NCBI RefSeq assembly: GCF_000967725.1
Contig: NZ_JXYE01000002.1
Location: 372,001 to 436,000 of the forward strand
Direction of reading: 5' to 3'
Origin: Loktanella sp. S4079
GTDB lineage: Bacteria; Pseudomonadota; Alphaproteobacteria; Rhodobacterales; Rhodobacteraceae
DNA length: 64,000 bases
In this document: in pieces, positions 25,391 to 35,007 of the stretch
Layout of the letters: each line of letters starts with the position of its first letter
How positions within the stretch are numbered: position 1 is the stretch's first letter
Made by a program: the position numbers and the translations under genes
The notes under the pieces: generated by a model
What the model saw: the letters and a program-made list of their open reading frames with translations, nothing else
What the model was told of the DNA's origin: nothing
Databases searched by the model: none

Positions 25391-26688
25391 CCGATTTCTT
25401 CAAAGACATACCGACCATCAAATTCGAAGGCCCGCAAACAGACAATGAATTTGCCTTTAGGCATTATGACCCCGACGAAATCGTCATGGGCAAACCGATG
25501 AAGGATCATCTGCGCTTTGCTGCAGCCTATTGGCATTCTTTTGCATGGCCCGGTGGCGATCCTTTTGGTGGGCAGACCTTTGAACGCCCATGGCTTAGCG
25601 ACACGATGGCCGCCGCGAAGCTAAAGGCAGACGTTGCGTTTGAGATGTTCCAAATTCTCGGTGTTCCTTATTTCTGCTTCCACGACGCAGATGTTCGCCC
25701 CGAAGGAAACAGCTTTGCTGAGAACACAAAGAACCTCGAGGAAATCGTTGATTACTTTGCTGAAAAGATGGATGCATCTGGCGTAAAACTGTTGTGGGGC
25801 ACGGCTAATCTGTTCTCGCATCGCCGCTTTATGGCGGGTGCCGCGACAAATCCTGACCCAGATGTTTTTGCCTTTTCGGCGGCGACAATCAAAACCTGTA
25901 TGGATGCGACGATCAAACTAGGTGGCGAAAACTACGTTCTGTGGGGTGGCCGCGAAGGTTACGAAACATTGTTGAACACCGACATGGGACGGGAGCGCCA
26001 GCAGGCGGGACGCATGTTGGAAATGGTCGTCGATTACAAGCACAAGACCGGGTTCAAAGGGACCATTCTGATCGAGCCAAAACCACAAGAGCCAACCAAA
26101 CATCAGTATGATTACGATGTGGCTACGGTCTATGGTTTCCTTAAGGATTTTGGTCTCGAGAACGAAGTGAAGGTAAATATCGAACAGGGCCATGCAATTC
26201 TGGCGGGGCACACGTTTGAACATGAACTGGCGTTGGCCCGTGAATTGGGCATCTTTGGGTCGATTGATATGAACCGGAATGATTACCAATCCGGTTGGGA
26301 TACAGATCAATTCCCAAACAATGTTCCAGAGATGACCTTGGCCTATTACGAGGTTCTGCGCGCAGGCGGTTTCACCACAGGCGGCACCAACTTTGATGCC
26401 AAGCTGCGCCGTCAGTCGCTTGATCCTGAGGATCTGATCTTGGGGCATGTTGGTGGCATGGACGCATGTGCTGCGGGGCTAAAGGCCGCTGCTGCAATGC
26501 TAGAGGATGGTAAGTTAGAAGAAGCTCGTAACGCACGCTACGCCGGATGGGATAGTGATGCGGCCCAAGCGATGCTGAAAAGCGATCTTGATGCAATTAC
26601 CGCCCGTGTCGCCGCGGATGACATCAATCCTGCGCCGCGTTCGGGGCGTCAGGAGCGTCTCGAAAACTTGGTCAACCGATACCTCTAA
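25387..26688 (+). CDS. xylA: Xylose isomerase
   Basis: The 433-residue enzyme interconverts D-xylose and D-xylulose. Signature segments of the class II isomerase are present: [12 protein letters not shown] with the catalytic His, [19 protein letters not shown], and metal ligands in [21 protein letters not shown] and DMNRND. It is translationally coupled to xylB. No xylose transporter gene is next to this pair, so uptake is encoded elsewhere. Confidence 0.97.
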   Translation: MTDFFKDIPTIKFEGPQTDNEFAFRHYDPDEIVMGKPMKDHLRFAAAYWHSFAWPGGDPFGGQTFERPWLSDTMAAAKLKADVAFEMFQILGVPYFCFHDADVRPEGNSFAENTKNLEEIVDYFAEKMDASGVKLLWGTANLFSHRRFMAGAATNPDPDVFAFSAATIKTCMDATIKLGGENYVLWGGREGYETLLNTDMGRERQQAGRMLEMVVDYKHKTGFKGTILIEPKPQEPTKHQYDYDVATVYGFLKDFGLENEVKVNIEQGHAILAGHTFEHELALARELGIFGSIDMNRNDYQSGWDTDQFPNNVPEMTLAYYEVLRAGGFTTGGTNFDAKLRRQSLDPEDLILGHVGGMDACAAGLKAAAAMLEDGKLEEARNARYAGWDSDAAQAMLKSDLDAITARVAADDINPAPRSGRQERLENLVNRYL

Positions 26689-26765
26689 AGTAGGTGTGGA
26701 AATCTGGTGCTTGCCCCTTTGGGGCAGGCTGCCTAACCTGTGCTGAATAGCAACGGGTTTCTTTT

Positions 26766-27719
26766 GTGATCAGCACCTTACTTAAATCCTTGGGGCATAA
26801 GTATCTGGACTTGAATTTGCGGTCGGGTGCGGATTTGCGCGTGCGCATCATTGAGCGGCCGGGCCTGTGGATGCAGGATGCACAGCTCGCAGATCTTTCC
26901 GATCATCTCAGGACGATTGCTGCGCGTACCCTTGATGAAGGGTCGCTGCACTATGGTGTTTTCTCTGGCAAAGCATCGGCCATGAAAGACGTGATCATTA
27001 CGCTGATCTTTCGTGCGGACGGAACACCAATTGCCTTTAACGCGCTGGCAATCATGCGGCTGGATACCCGCCCGCACCCGATCGAAGTGCTGCACCTCGG
27101 CTTGGTGATGGTCGATCCCGATGAGCGATCCAAGAATATGTCTTGGGTGCTCTATGGTCTCACATGTTTTTTGATCTTGTTTCGGCGTCAGTTTCGTCCT
27201 GTTTGGATATCGAATGTGACCCAAGTTCCTGCAGTTGTCGGTATGGTATCGCAGATGTTTTCCGAGGTCTGGCCGCGCCCAGATGGTGGCCGAAGGACAC
27301 TGAACCATTTGTTGCTCGCCCGGCAGATCATGGCTGGTCACCGTAGTGTTTTTGGCGTTGGGGCAGAGGCCGAGTTTGACGAAGATCGCTTTGTCATCAC
27401 AAACGCTTACACTGGCGGTTCTGACGATCTGAAAAAGACATGGGATGAGGCACCAAAGCACCGCGAAGAGCGTTACAACGCGTTTTGCGCATCGGAACTT
27501 GATTATGATCGTGGCGACGACGTAATCCAGCTCGGTAAAATGGATATCGCCGCGATGCGGGGGTATTTGCGGCGCGAGGTTCCAAAGTCTGCAATCATTG
27601 GGCTGCTATTGACCGGCGGGATTGTGGCCTTGCGACGGGTGATTTTGCCAGCGCTACATTGGTCTGATAGCCGTCAACACTGGGAAACGCTGCGCCCCTA
27701 TGACGAGGTCGCAAAGTGA
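26766..27719 (+). CDS. Uncharacterised 317-residue protein, first gene of a glycerate-kinase operon
   Basis: A GTG at 26766 is the likely start. The protein is mainly soluble with one hydrophobic stretch near the middle (WVLYGLTCFLILF, around 125-137) and another near the C-terminus (SAIIGLLLTGGIVAL). The middle (VEVLHLGLVMVDPDERSKN-like region) resembles acyltransferase beta-strands, but this is only an impression. It overlaps the next gene (GTGA) and is conserved in gene order with it as far as the sequence shows. I do not recognise the family. Confidence 0.7.
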   Translation: MISTLLKSLGHKYLDLNLRSGADLRVRIIERPGLWMQDAQLADLSDHLRTIAARTLDEGSLHYGVFSGKASAMKDVIITLIFRADGTPIAFNALAIMRLDTRPHPIEVLHLGLVMVDPDERSKNMSWVLYGLTCFLILFRRQFRPVWISNVTQVPAVVGMVSQMFSEVWPRPDGGRRTLNHLLLARQIMAGHRSVFGVGAEAEFDEDRFVITNAYTGGSDDLKKTWDEAPKHREERYNAFCASELDYDRGDDVIQLGKMDIAAMRGYLRREVPKSAIIGLLLTGGIVALRRVILPALHWSDSRQHWETLRPYDEVAK

Positions 27720-28933
27720 CAGGTCTAGCAGCCGAGATTACGCAGCTTTGCATGTCGCTTGCTGCGCTGTTGGGGCTTCTTACGCTTCAAAGGGTGCTAT
27801 TACGTCGTGATCGACGTGACCCGATTAATCGCCGCCTGTTGTTTTGTGTGCGCATCACGATGCTGTTGTTTATCGGGCGTGTGCTGGTTGCGCTGACCGG
27901 TTGGCAAATGTTTCGGGTACTTGTGCTGATGGGCGCTGCGTTTATTCCAATGGCCGCGCTCATCCTCACCGAGGGATTGCTGCGCCGTCATGCTCCACCA
28001 TTTGCGAAAAAGATTGTTGGATATGGCACGATCTTCTTTGCTGTGTCAGCGCTTTGGTATTGGTCCCATATTGACCCCCTGCGGCTCATGGGGCTGATGG
28101 TCTTTCAGTTAACCGGATTCTTTATGGCAGGGTGGATGATCCTTTGGCGGGATCGCGGATCTCTCTCTGCGCGCGAGAATAGCACTGTGGTCCGCATCGG
28201 CGCTTCTTTGTTCTTCTTTATCCCGCTCGCCGTGGCTGATTTCTTGATGGCGCGTTTAGGTTTGCCTATTCAGTTTTCAGCGCTGGGCGTGCTGGTCATG
28301 TGCTGGCTGGCGATTGGGGTTGGGCGTGCACAGATCGGGCACCGCGTCGTTCTGATGAACTTTGTCGTGATGGTCGCTGCAGGGCTGCTCGTCGGGTTGC
28401 TGGTTGGCACGATTGCTGCGCTCGATTGGAATGGGCTGTTGTTATCGACAGCAACTGTCATGACTGCATTGTTTTTGGTCGCGGTCCTTAATGATGCGCG
28501 TGCGCTGCGCACCGAAGAACAAAGTCTGGGGTTGCTGAAATACCTTGCTGAATCAAAAACGGATGACCCGATCTTGTTCCTCCGCGATCTAAGGGGGCAT
28601 CCATTGGTCGAAGGTGCCGCATTGATTAGCCGCCCCAGTGTCGCCGCCTTGCAAGAAGACGTGCTAGGCAAGATTTTTGACGAAGCACCTGTTTTGCGGC
28701 GCGCCGATCCGCCGAAATTGGGTGGCCTCGCTGATGATCATATCGCGCATCTGTTCGAGGCTTATAGTGCCACACATGTGATTATGGTTGCGCGCCGCCC
28801 GCTCATGCTGATTGCTTTGTCGATGCCATCGCTCAGCATTTCGCCGATGGCGGAATATGAACTGCAGGTCGTTCAGCGCATGGCAGCCCTTATGGCCGTA
28901 CGACGTGAAGAAAAGGAAGAGTTGAATGGGTGA
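27716..28933 (+). CDS. Polytopic membrane protein with cytoplasmic tail, function unknown
   Basis: The 405-residue protein has seven or eight membrane segments in the first ~260 residues, followed by a soluble domain of about 140 residues rich in Leu and Asp. It starts with GTG overlapping the previous stop. The membrane part looks like a 7TM receptor-type domain such as those attached to signalling proteins, but no kinase or cyclase motif is present. Overlap with genes on both sides shows co-translation with the 317-residue protein and the glycerate kinase. Confidence 0.7.
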   Translation: MTGLAAEITQLCMSLAALLGLLTLQRVLLRRDRRDPINRRLLFCVRITMLLFIGRVLVALTGWQMFRVLVLMGAAFIPMAALILTEGLLRRHAPPFAKKIVGYGTIFFAVSALWYWSHIDPLRLMGLMVFQLTGFFMAGWMILWRDRGSLSARENSTVVRIGASLFFFIPLAVADFLMARLGLPIQFSALGVLVMCWLAIGVGRAQIGHRVVLMNFVVMVAAGLLVGLLVGTIAALDWNGLLLSTATVMTALFLVAVLNDARALRTEEQSLGLLKYLAESKTDDPILFLRDLRGHPLVEGAALISRPSVAALQEDVLGKIFDEAPVLRRADPPKLGGLADDHIAHLFEAYSATHVIMVARRPLMLIALSMPSLSISPMAEYELQVVQRMAALMAVRREEKEELNG

Positions 28934-30113
28934 TATGCGTCAGCGTGCGATTGATATCTTTATGGCTGGGGTAAAGGCTGCCGATCCGTTCGATGCGGTG
29001 AACGCATCCTTAGACGGTGTGACGCCACCCGCGCAAATCATCGCTGTTGGCAAGGCGGCGCGCCTGATGGCCAAAGCCGCTCTTACCGCGTTTCCGGGGG
29101 TGCCCTGCATCGTCGTGACGAATTATGAGAACGCGCAAATGCTAAATGGCGCCCAGATATTCGCGGCTGGCCACCCCGTACCGGATGAGAACGGGGCAGA
29201 GGCTGCCCGCGCTGTCATGCGTGCGTTGAATACGGCCGATGGCCCGGTCTTGGCGCTTATTTCAGGTGGTGGTTCTGCCCTGTTGCCCGCGCCAGCCGGG
29301 TCCATGACCCTGGCAGACAAAGCTGCGGTTAACGCGCTCTTGTTAGGTGCCGGGTTAGACATTGGGGCGATGAACCTCGTCCGTCAGCAACTGTCAGAAT
29401 TGAAAGGTGGTGGGTTCTTGCGCCACGCTGCTCCGAACAAGGTGACCGCGCTCATCCTATCTGACGTGATTGGGGATGATCTTGCTGCGATTGCGAGCGG
29501 GCCGACTGTGGGCCCAATTGGGACACCGCAAGAGGCCATTGAAATTCTCAAACGGGCCGATATTTGGGACAAAACACCAGCCGCAGTCCAATTTTACCTG
29601 CAAAGTAAGGCGCCAACAGGTGATTTGCCTCGGGCGACCAATGTGTTGGTTGGATCAAATGCACAAAGCGTTGCCGCGATGGCGTATAAGGCGGGCAACG
29701 CGCGGGTGTTGTCCCAACCTGTTGAAGGCGACGTTGCGGACGCCGCGCGTTATATTTGCGATCACGCGGGTCCCGGAATTACCGTATGGGGTGGCGAGAC
29801 AACTGTCGTTTTACGCGGATCCGGGCAAGGGGGGCGCAATCAAGAATTGGTTCTGCGGATTGCGCTGGAAGCGAAGCAGCGCGGTTGGCGCGACTACTTG
29901 TGCCTTCAGGGCGGCAGTGACGGTCGCGATGGGCCAACCAACGCGGCGGGCGGCATCGTGGATCAAGATACGCTCATACAGATTTCAGGGGTGCAAGAGC
30001 TGCTGAATAATAACGATAGCTACGCCGCGTTAGAGCAGGCAAATGCGCTCTTGATGACTGGGCCGACCGGGACGAATGTCGCGGATCTCGGCGTCATGAT
30101 CCGTCCTGCATAA
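28926..30113 (+). CDS. Glycerate 2-kinase (MOFRL/DUF4147 family)
   Basis: The 395-residue enzyme phosphorylates D-glycerate with ATP. Visible motifs: AVGKAARLMAKAA, GHPVPDENG, ALISGGGSALLPAP, and in the C-terminal MOFRL domain GGETTVVLRGSGQGGRNQEL and GSDGRDGPTNAAGG. The start overlaps the upstream membrane-protein gene by 8 nt. Such kinases (GckA/TtuD) serve the serine cycle, tartrate or hydroxypyruvate routes; no companion reductase or aldolase lies here, so the source of glycerate is open. Confidence 0.93.
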   Translation: MGDMRQRAIDIFMAGVKAADPFDAVNASLDGVTPPAQIIAVGKAARLMAKAALTAFPGVPCIVVTNYENAQMLNGAQIFAAGHPVPDENGAEAARAVMRALNTADGPVLALISGGGSALLPAPAGSMTLADKAAVNALLLGAGLDIGAMNLVRQQLSELKGGGFLRHAAPNKVTALILSDVIGDDLAAIASGPTVGPIGTPQEAIEILKRADIWDKTPAAVQFYLQSKAPTGDLPRATNVLVGSNAQSVAAMAYKAGNARVLSQPVEGDVADAARYICDHAGPGITVWGGETTVVLRGSGQGGRNQELVLRIALEAKQRGWRDYLCLQGGSDGRDGPTNAAGGIVDQDTLIQISGVQELLNNNDSYAALEQANALLMTGPTGTNVADLGVMIRPA

Positions 30114-30120
30114 GGTGCGG

Positions 30121-30152
30121 AAAAAACAAAACCCGCCTGCGATGCAAGCGGG
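30121..30152 (-). terminator. Terminator of the small secreted protein gene
   Basis: CCCGCCTGC pairs with GCAAGCGGG (one mismatch). On the minus strand it is followed by a T-rich run (TTTTGTTTTTT). It may also stop the convergent glycerate kinase transcript. Confidence 0.7.
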
Positions 30153-30175
30153 CTTCGGATCGTGATACGGTCTGA

Positions 30176-30415
30176 TTATTCGTTATTCGCTGTGAACTGA
30201 ACAAGGCAATCTTCGCCTTCGCAGGTCGCAAGGTTCGCAGGCACATGCAGCGGCCCGGCGGTTGTGATCAGGATGTAGGCATCGTCTTGGAAACCGGCGA
30301 ATTCACCGCTGATGGTCACGCCGTGAGATTCAAATGTCAGAGCAATTTCGCCCGCTGAAGAAAATGTTGGAAACGCAAATGCAGCAAGCACGCAAAGTGG
30401 TTTTGCGAAGTTCAT
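30176..30415 (-). CDS. Small secreted protein with two cysteines
   Basis: This is a 79-residue protein. Residues 1-21 form a signal peptide ending SSAG. The mature ~58 residues are beta-rich with a C-terminal pair of cysteines (CEGEDC) likely to form a disulfide. The pattern of strand, GEFAGF, Tyr, and CxGxxC resembles the N-terminal domain of larger Rhodobacterales periplasmic OmpA/phosphate-binding-type proteins, here present alone. Function unknown. Confidence 0.7.
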   Translation of the reverse strand: MNFAKPLCVLAAFAFPTFSSAGEIALTFESHGVTISGEFAGFQDDAYILITTAGPLHVPANLATCEGEDCLVQFTANNE

Positions 30416-30608
30416 GGTTGATTACCTTTTAACTTGTTAAACGACTACACAGCCTTACTTAAGGGCAAAGACGCGTTGGGTCAACTTGACGAAAGTACAG
30501 GTTTGCTTGGGCCCAATCAGTGCCTGCACTGGTATTTTGCCTGAAGAAAGTGCTATTTGGCCGAGACCATATGACCAGTTAGGATCAAAGTTGAGAACTC
30601 CGGAACCT

Positions 30609-31604
30609 ATGACAGCAGCACAAGTCCGCCACGCAGGGCGCCTGTCCGTCGCGCCGATGATGGACTGGACTGATCGGCATTGTCGATATTTCCATCGGCT
30701 GATGTCGCGGCATGCGCTTTTGTATACGGAAATGGTAACGGCGCCTGCGGTGATCCATGGTGATCGTGATCGTCTGCTGGGGTTTGATCCGACAGAGCAT
30801 CCTGTCGCGTTGCAGCTTGGCGGGTCTGATCCGGTACAGCTAGCCGAGGCGGCGCGCATTGCCGTTGATTACGGGTATGACGAAATCAACCTCAATTGTG
30901 GTTGCCCGTCAGATCGCGTGCAGTCAGGCAGCTTTGGGGCGATCTTGATGGAGAATGCGCCACTGGTTGCGCAATGTGTCGCAGCGATGAAACAGGCGGT
31001 ACCTGTTCCTGTCACCGTAAAATGCCGGATTGGTGTGGATGACCAAGACCCGCATGAGATTTTGCCTGACTTTTTGGCACGGGTCTCTGCCGTCGGTATT
31101 GATCACTTTATCATTCATGCGCGCAAAGCTTGGCTCCAAGGGCTAAGCCCCAAAGAAAACCGTGACATTCCCCCGTTGGATTATGATCTGGTCCTCGAGA
31201 TGAACGGTCTGTTCCCGGGGTTGAATTTGTCAATCAACGGCGGTGTGAACAGTTTGGACGAGGCGATTGCGCTGCTCGACAATGGATTAGACGGCGTGAT
31301 GATCGGGCGGGCTGCCTATCATACCCCCAGCGAAATTTTGTTGGACGCGGATGAACGCATTTTTGGCCAGCCCGCCGGGCGCACCGCCGAAGATGTCGTG
31401 GAGCTGATGTTGCCCTATATCGAAAATCATATTGCGCAGGGTGGGCGGCTTGGTCAGGTGACCCGGCATATGCTAGGGATGTTCCAAGGTCGTCCCGGCG
31501 CACGTGGTTGGCGCAGGCATCTGTCTGAAAACGCGCATAAAGACGGGGCAGGGCCGCAGGTGGTGCTTGATGCACTTGAATATGTGACGCGGCTTGCCGC
31601 CTAA
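30609..31604 (+). CDS. dusA: tRNA-dihydrouridine synthase A
   Basis: The 331-residue FMN enzyme reduces uridines in the tRNA D-loop. The start of the barrel is RLSVAPMMDWTDRHCRYFHR, the catalytic cysteine lies in NLNCGCPSDRVQSGSFGA, and the flavin-phosphate site in INGGVNSLDE and GVMIGRAAY. ATG 30609 fits the usual N-terminus; the opening from 30486 has no family match. Confidence 0.94.
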   Translation: MTAAQVRHAGRLSVAPMMDWTDRHCRYFHRLMSRHALLYTEMVTAPAVIHGDRDRLLGFDPTEHPVALQLGGSDPVQLAEAARIAVDYGYDEINLNCGCPSDRVQSGSFGAILMENAPLVAQCVAAMKQAVPVPVTVKCRIGVDDQDPHEILPDFLARVSAVGIDHFIIHARKAWLQGLSPKENRDIPPLDYDLVLEMNGLFPGLNLSINGGVNSLDEAIALLDNGLDGVMIGRAAYHTPSEILLDADERIFGQPAGRTAEDVVELMLPYIENHIAQGGRLGQVTRHMLGMFQGRPGARGWRRHLSENAHKDGAGPQVVLDALEYVTRLAA

Positions 31605-31614
31605 GGGACGAATT

Positions 31615-32433
31615 ATGGACGATATGAGCTTGTTGTTGACCATGGGCGCTTTGCTTTTGGTCATTGGTGCTTTTGCGGGTGTGTTGGCCGGATTACTTGG
31701 CGTGGGCGGCGGGATCATCCTTGTCCCTGCGTTTTACTATGTCTTCAGCGCATTAGGATATGAGAGCGCGCAACTGATGCAGCTTTGTCTGGGGACGTCA
31801 CTGGCAACTATCATTGTAACATCGGTGCGGTCAGTTATGTCACATAACCGCAAAGGCGCGGTTGAATGGCCCATCCTCAAGGCATGGGCGATTGGGATCG
31901 CCTGCGGTGCGATTGTCGGTGTCTTGGTTGTCTCATCACTGCGCTCTGCGGCATTGCAAAGCATCTTTGGCATTCTGGCGATTATCGTAGGTCTCTACAT
32001 GAGCTTTGGACAAAGCCATTGGCGTTTGGGGGACGCGATGCCATCAGGTGTTAAGCGCGCGGTACTTTCGCCTGTATTAGGTTTTTTGTCGGTTCTCATG
32101 GGGATTGGCGGTGGCTCGTTTGGCGTGCCGACGATGACCTTGTTTAACGTGCCGATCCATCGTGCTGTTGCAACTGCGGCCGGGTTTGGTGTGCTGATCG
32201 CGGTGCCTTCGGTTGCTGGGCTATTGTTCGTTGAAATGGATGTCGCGCCACCATTTACTGTGGGTGCGGTGAACTTTGCCGCGTTTTTCGTGATTATCGC
32301 GATGACACTGATCACAGCGCCGTGGGGCGCAGCACTGGCGCATAAATTAGATCCAAAACCGCTGAAGCGGATCTTTGGTATCTTTTTGATCCTCGTTGCC
32401 TTGAACATGATCCGCAAGGCGGTGGGTTGGTAA
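31615..32433 (+). CDS. TauE/SafE-family sulfite/sulfonate exporter
   Basis: The 272-residue protein has about eight membrane segments with the family repeats GVLAGLLGVGGGIILVP near the start and LMGIGGGSFGVPTM in the second half. Members export sulfite, sulfoacetate or other small anions. The start follows AAGGGA at 7 nt. It lies 10 nt after dusA and may be co-transcribed. Confidence 0.9.
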   Translation: MDDMSLLLTMGALLLVIGAFAGVLAGLLGVGGGIILVPAFYYVFSALGYESAQLMQLCLGTSLATIIVTSVRSVMSHNRKGAVEWPILKAWAIGIACGAIVGVLVVSSLRSAALQSIFGILAIIVGLYMSFGQSHWRLGDAMPSGVKRAVLSPVLGFLSVLMGIGGGSFGVPTMTLFNVPIHRAVATAAGFGVLIAVPSVAGLLFVEMDVAPPFTVGAVNFAAFFVIIAMTLITAPWGAALAHKLDPKPLKRIFGIFLILVALNMIRKAVGW

Positions 32434-32434
32434 T

Positions 32435-33430
32435 CTACCGCGCTGCGATCCAATCCTGCACACGACGCGGCAGGCGTGCTAGCCTGCGTGCACGTTTATA
32501 GAGCGCGTGTTTGCGATCAGCATTCACAGGGGCGATCTGCGCCATGTCGATAAAGTGGATCAGCCCCATATCGACATCATCCGCATCAATTTGTCGGTAT
32601 TTGACTTCTTGGAATTTGATCCCCTGTTTTTCGCGAAGCCATGCCAGATCCGGCGCAGCCCAGTTATTGAGCGTTTGCAAGACCGATGCATGCAATGTTG
32701 GCTGCGTGGGATCAGGCAGCATCGCGTCCAGCCGTATGATCTGTTTGACCAGTGACGCAGGATCAAGCCGTTCGTCCAAGCGCCCATGCATGCGGTCAAT
32801 CAAAAGCGCCATCGCCTCGGTTGATAGGGGCGGTTTGGCCAAAGGGTTCGTCCGCGAGAGCTGTGATGTGCGTGCTTGGGGAACCTCGCGCAAAAAGAAA
32901 TCATCAACGATGTTGCCATGGCTCAGGTTTTGTTCATCAAAGACCCGCAGAGAAATCTTGCCGCTCCATACTTGCGAAAGCGGTTGAATGCGTTCTTTGA
33001 CGCGGGTGCGTGACGGTGGAGCGAGCTCTTTGGCTTGTCTCAGTCGTTGCTGGATGAGCGAAAGAAAATGGGCCCCTGGTGGGCGCAAATAGGCGACCAC
33101 TGTCTTTTGGTCAGCGATATTATTGGTTTGGGCCTCAAAGCGCTGCGCGGATTGTACTGTAAGATCGCGCAAAAAGGATGGGTTGCTAACGATGACATTC
33201 TCAAATCGACGCTTTGCAATGTCTTCTTTGATCAGGTCCCAATGGCTCGGCTCATCGGGGGCTTCATAGCAACTCCCAAGCGCATAGCCCGCTTCATTCT
33301 TGCTGGCAAAAGCCGGAAAATAGATGCGCTGTTGTTCAAGGATGGATTGCGACGCAAATAACGTATTTTGCAATAGTGAGGCATCGGCGTTGCGGTGGCC
33401 GATGTGAATAATTAAGTTTTTTGCGTTCAT
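32435..33430 (-). CDS. Sulfotransferase-like protein with altered P-loop
   Basis: The 331-residue protein opens with LIIHIGHRNADASLLQNTLF, the layout of a sulfotransferase strand-P-loop-helix (normally HIGPPKTGTTxxQ), but the Lys and two Thr that bind PAPS are missing. The segment VVAYLRPPGAHFLSLIQQRL matches the YVR-type motif 3 of carbohydrate sulfotransferases. It may be a non-catalytic relative or use another donor. It converges with the TauE gene with only 1 nt between stops. Confidence 0.68.
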   Translation of the reverse strand: MNAKNLIIHIGHRNADASLLQNTLFASQSILEQQRIYFPAFASKNEAGYALGSCYEAPDEPSHWDLIKEDIAKRRFENVIVSNPSFLRDLTVQSAQRFEAQTNNIADQKTVVAYLRPPGAHFLSLIQQRLRQAKELAPPSRTRVKERIQPLSQVWSGKISLRVFDEQNLSHGNIVDDFFLREVPQARTSQLSRTNPLAKPPLSTEAMALLIDRMHGRLDERLDPASLVKQIIRLDAMLPDPTQPTLHASVLQTLNNWAAPDLAWLREKQGIKFQEVKYRQIDADDVDMGLIHFIDMAQIAPVNADRKHALYKRARRLARLPRRVQDWIAAR

Positions 33431-33484
33431 GCGTCCGCCAGATGCGTAGGTCGAAAATATCTTCTACACTGTCGAATAAGTTGA

Positions 33485-34156
33485 TCAACCGCCAGCCTTT
33501 ACGCGACGTATGTTGAAATCGGCTAAAGATTTCCCATTCTCGTCAACAAACAGGCTCGGCAGAATGCGGATGTTGTTGATTTGATCGACACGTATCTCTT
33601 TGAAGTCCTTTTGCATTTCGCACCAGACAACACAGGTCCACAGCCGACCCCAGTAGTCTAGCTGTAGCGGGCGAACGGTAGTTTCGACGTCATTTATCGC
33701 CACAGCGAGCTTTTGACGGGTGCGAATGGCTTGGCGGATCGCGGGTAAATACTGGAAACCGCGTGACGCATCTGCAAAGGGGTAGACCGCAAAGCCATAG
33801 CTGGCAGGCGCGCGGCTGCGGTCCTCTGGCATGACAGCGTCGAGTTTGGCGGACAACGCGCGTGCTGCAGCAGATAATTCGGGGTCGTCGCTATGGCCAA
33901 CTGCGCTCAGGCCCAGATGCAATGCTTCGACCTCTGTCATTGTCAGGTTCAGCGGGGGTAGGGTGATGGCGGCTGTCACACGATAACCAATGCCGCGTTC
34001 CCCCGTGATCGGCACCCCGGATGCAGCGAGCGTTTCCATGTCGCGGTAGATCGTCCGCATCGAGACGCCAACCGCCTGCGCGAGATCCCCGGCTTTGTGC
34101 AGGTTCCCGTCCCGTAGCAACTGTACCAATTGCATCAATCTGTCTGCGCGCCGCAT
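33485..34156 (-). CDS. YafY-type transcriptional regulator (HTH_11 + WYL)
   Basis: The 223-residue protein has an N-terminal DeoR-like helix-turn-helix (MRRADRLMQLVQLLRDG, then VSMRTIYRDMETLAASG) and a C-terminal WYL-type ligand domain (GRLWTCVVWCEMQKDFKEIRVDQI). ATG 34156 follows AAAGGAA. It is divergent from tatA, and its targets are not evident. Confidence 0.88.
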   Translation of the reverse strand: MRRADRLMQLVQLLRDGNLHKAGDLAQAVGVSMRTIYRDMETLAASGVPITGERGIGYRVTAAITLPPLNLTMTEVEALHLGLSAVGHSDDPELSAAARALSAKLDAVMPEDRSRAPASYGFAVYPFADASRGFQYLPAIRQAIRTRQKLAVAINDVETTVRPLQLDYWGRLWTCVVWCEMQKDFKEIRVDQINNIRILPSLFVDENGKSLADFNIRRVKAGG

Positions 34157-34359
34157 GGAATTCCTTTCGATTCGGGATAGTTTTGACAATTTTCTGGCAA
34201 CTGACAAGTTTTTGTCACGAAGCTGTTCAGGACCAACGAAAAAAGGGTCGTTCAGGGCACAAAATCGTGGTTTTCGCGCTTCCCTTGCTCTTGGGCCGGG
34301 CGTATTTATTGACAGATAGAATTTGAATGCGGGTCATGCGCCCGACAGAGGAGAAAACC

Positions 34360-34572
34360 ATGCTTAACAACATCGGCCTGCCAGGCCTTCTACTGATCGC
34401 AGTTGTCGTTCTTGTCCTGTTTGGTCGCGGCAAAATTTCGAGCCTTATGGGCGAAGTCGGCAAGGGCATCACCGCCTTTAAAAAGGGTGTTGACGATGGC
34501 AAGCAAGAAATCGAAGACAGCATCGAAAACGCACGCGATGTGACGCCTGCTGAAGAAAAAGACAAAGCCTAA
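34360..34572 (+). CDS. tatA: Twin-arginine translocase subunit TatA
   Basis: The 70-residue protein has one N-terminal membrane helix ([19 protein letters not shown]), the FGRGK hinge and a short amphipathic helix then an acidic tail. TatA oligomers form the translocation pore for folded proteins with RR signal peptides. GAGGAGA lies upstream of the ATG. First gene of tatABC. Confidence 0.96.
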   Translation: MLNNIGLPGLLLIAVVVLVLFGRGKISSLMGEVGKGITAFKKGVDDGKQEIEDSIENARDVTPAEEKDKA

Positions 34573-34593
34573 TCAGCAAAAGGATAATCGTTC

Positions 34594-35007
34594 ATGTTTG
34601 GCTTAGGCTGGAGCGAAATGGTGCTTGTCGGCATCGTGGCCCTGATTGTTATCGGGCCAAAGGATTTGCCGGGAATGTTCCGCACTTTGGGGCAATTCAC
34701 TGGTAAAGCACGCGGCATGGCACGCGAGTTTTCCCGCGCGATGGAGGCCGCCGCAGACGACGCTGGCGTGAACGAGATTTCCAAAACTGTGCGTGCTGCG
34801 GCAAACCCGCAGAAATTCGGCGTTGATAAGATCAAAGAAGCGACAGGAATGACGCAAGCGCCTGAAAAATCAACTTTGTCGCCAGAACGCCAGGCCGCCA
34901 AAGAAAAAATGAGCGAAGCGATGGCAAAGGCCGCGACTGACCGTCAAGCGCGCGAAGCCGAAGAGGCCGCTGCCGCAGCAAAAGAAGCCAAAGGTGAAAA
35001 TTCATGA
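34594..35007 (+). CDS. tatB: Twin-arginine translocase subunit TatB
   Basis: The 137-residue protein has the TatB N-terminus [21 protein letters not shown] with PKDLPG at the hinge, a longer amphipathic helix than TatA and an Ala/Glu/Lys-rich cytoplasmic tail. It pairs with TatC to bind signal peptides. Its stop overlaps tatC by 4 nt. Confidence 0.95.
   Translation: MFGLGWSEMVLVGIVALIVIGPKDLPGMFRTLGQFTGKARGMAREFSRAMEAAADDAGVNEISKTVRAAANPQKFGVDKIKEATGMTQAPEKSTLSPERQAAKEKMSEAMAKAATDRQAREAEEAAAAAKEAKGENS

Noticed and set aside
26709..26729. Hairpin TTGCCCC/GGGGCAG after xylA as terminator
   Set aside because: A stem is present but no T-run follows, so a terminator call is not supported.
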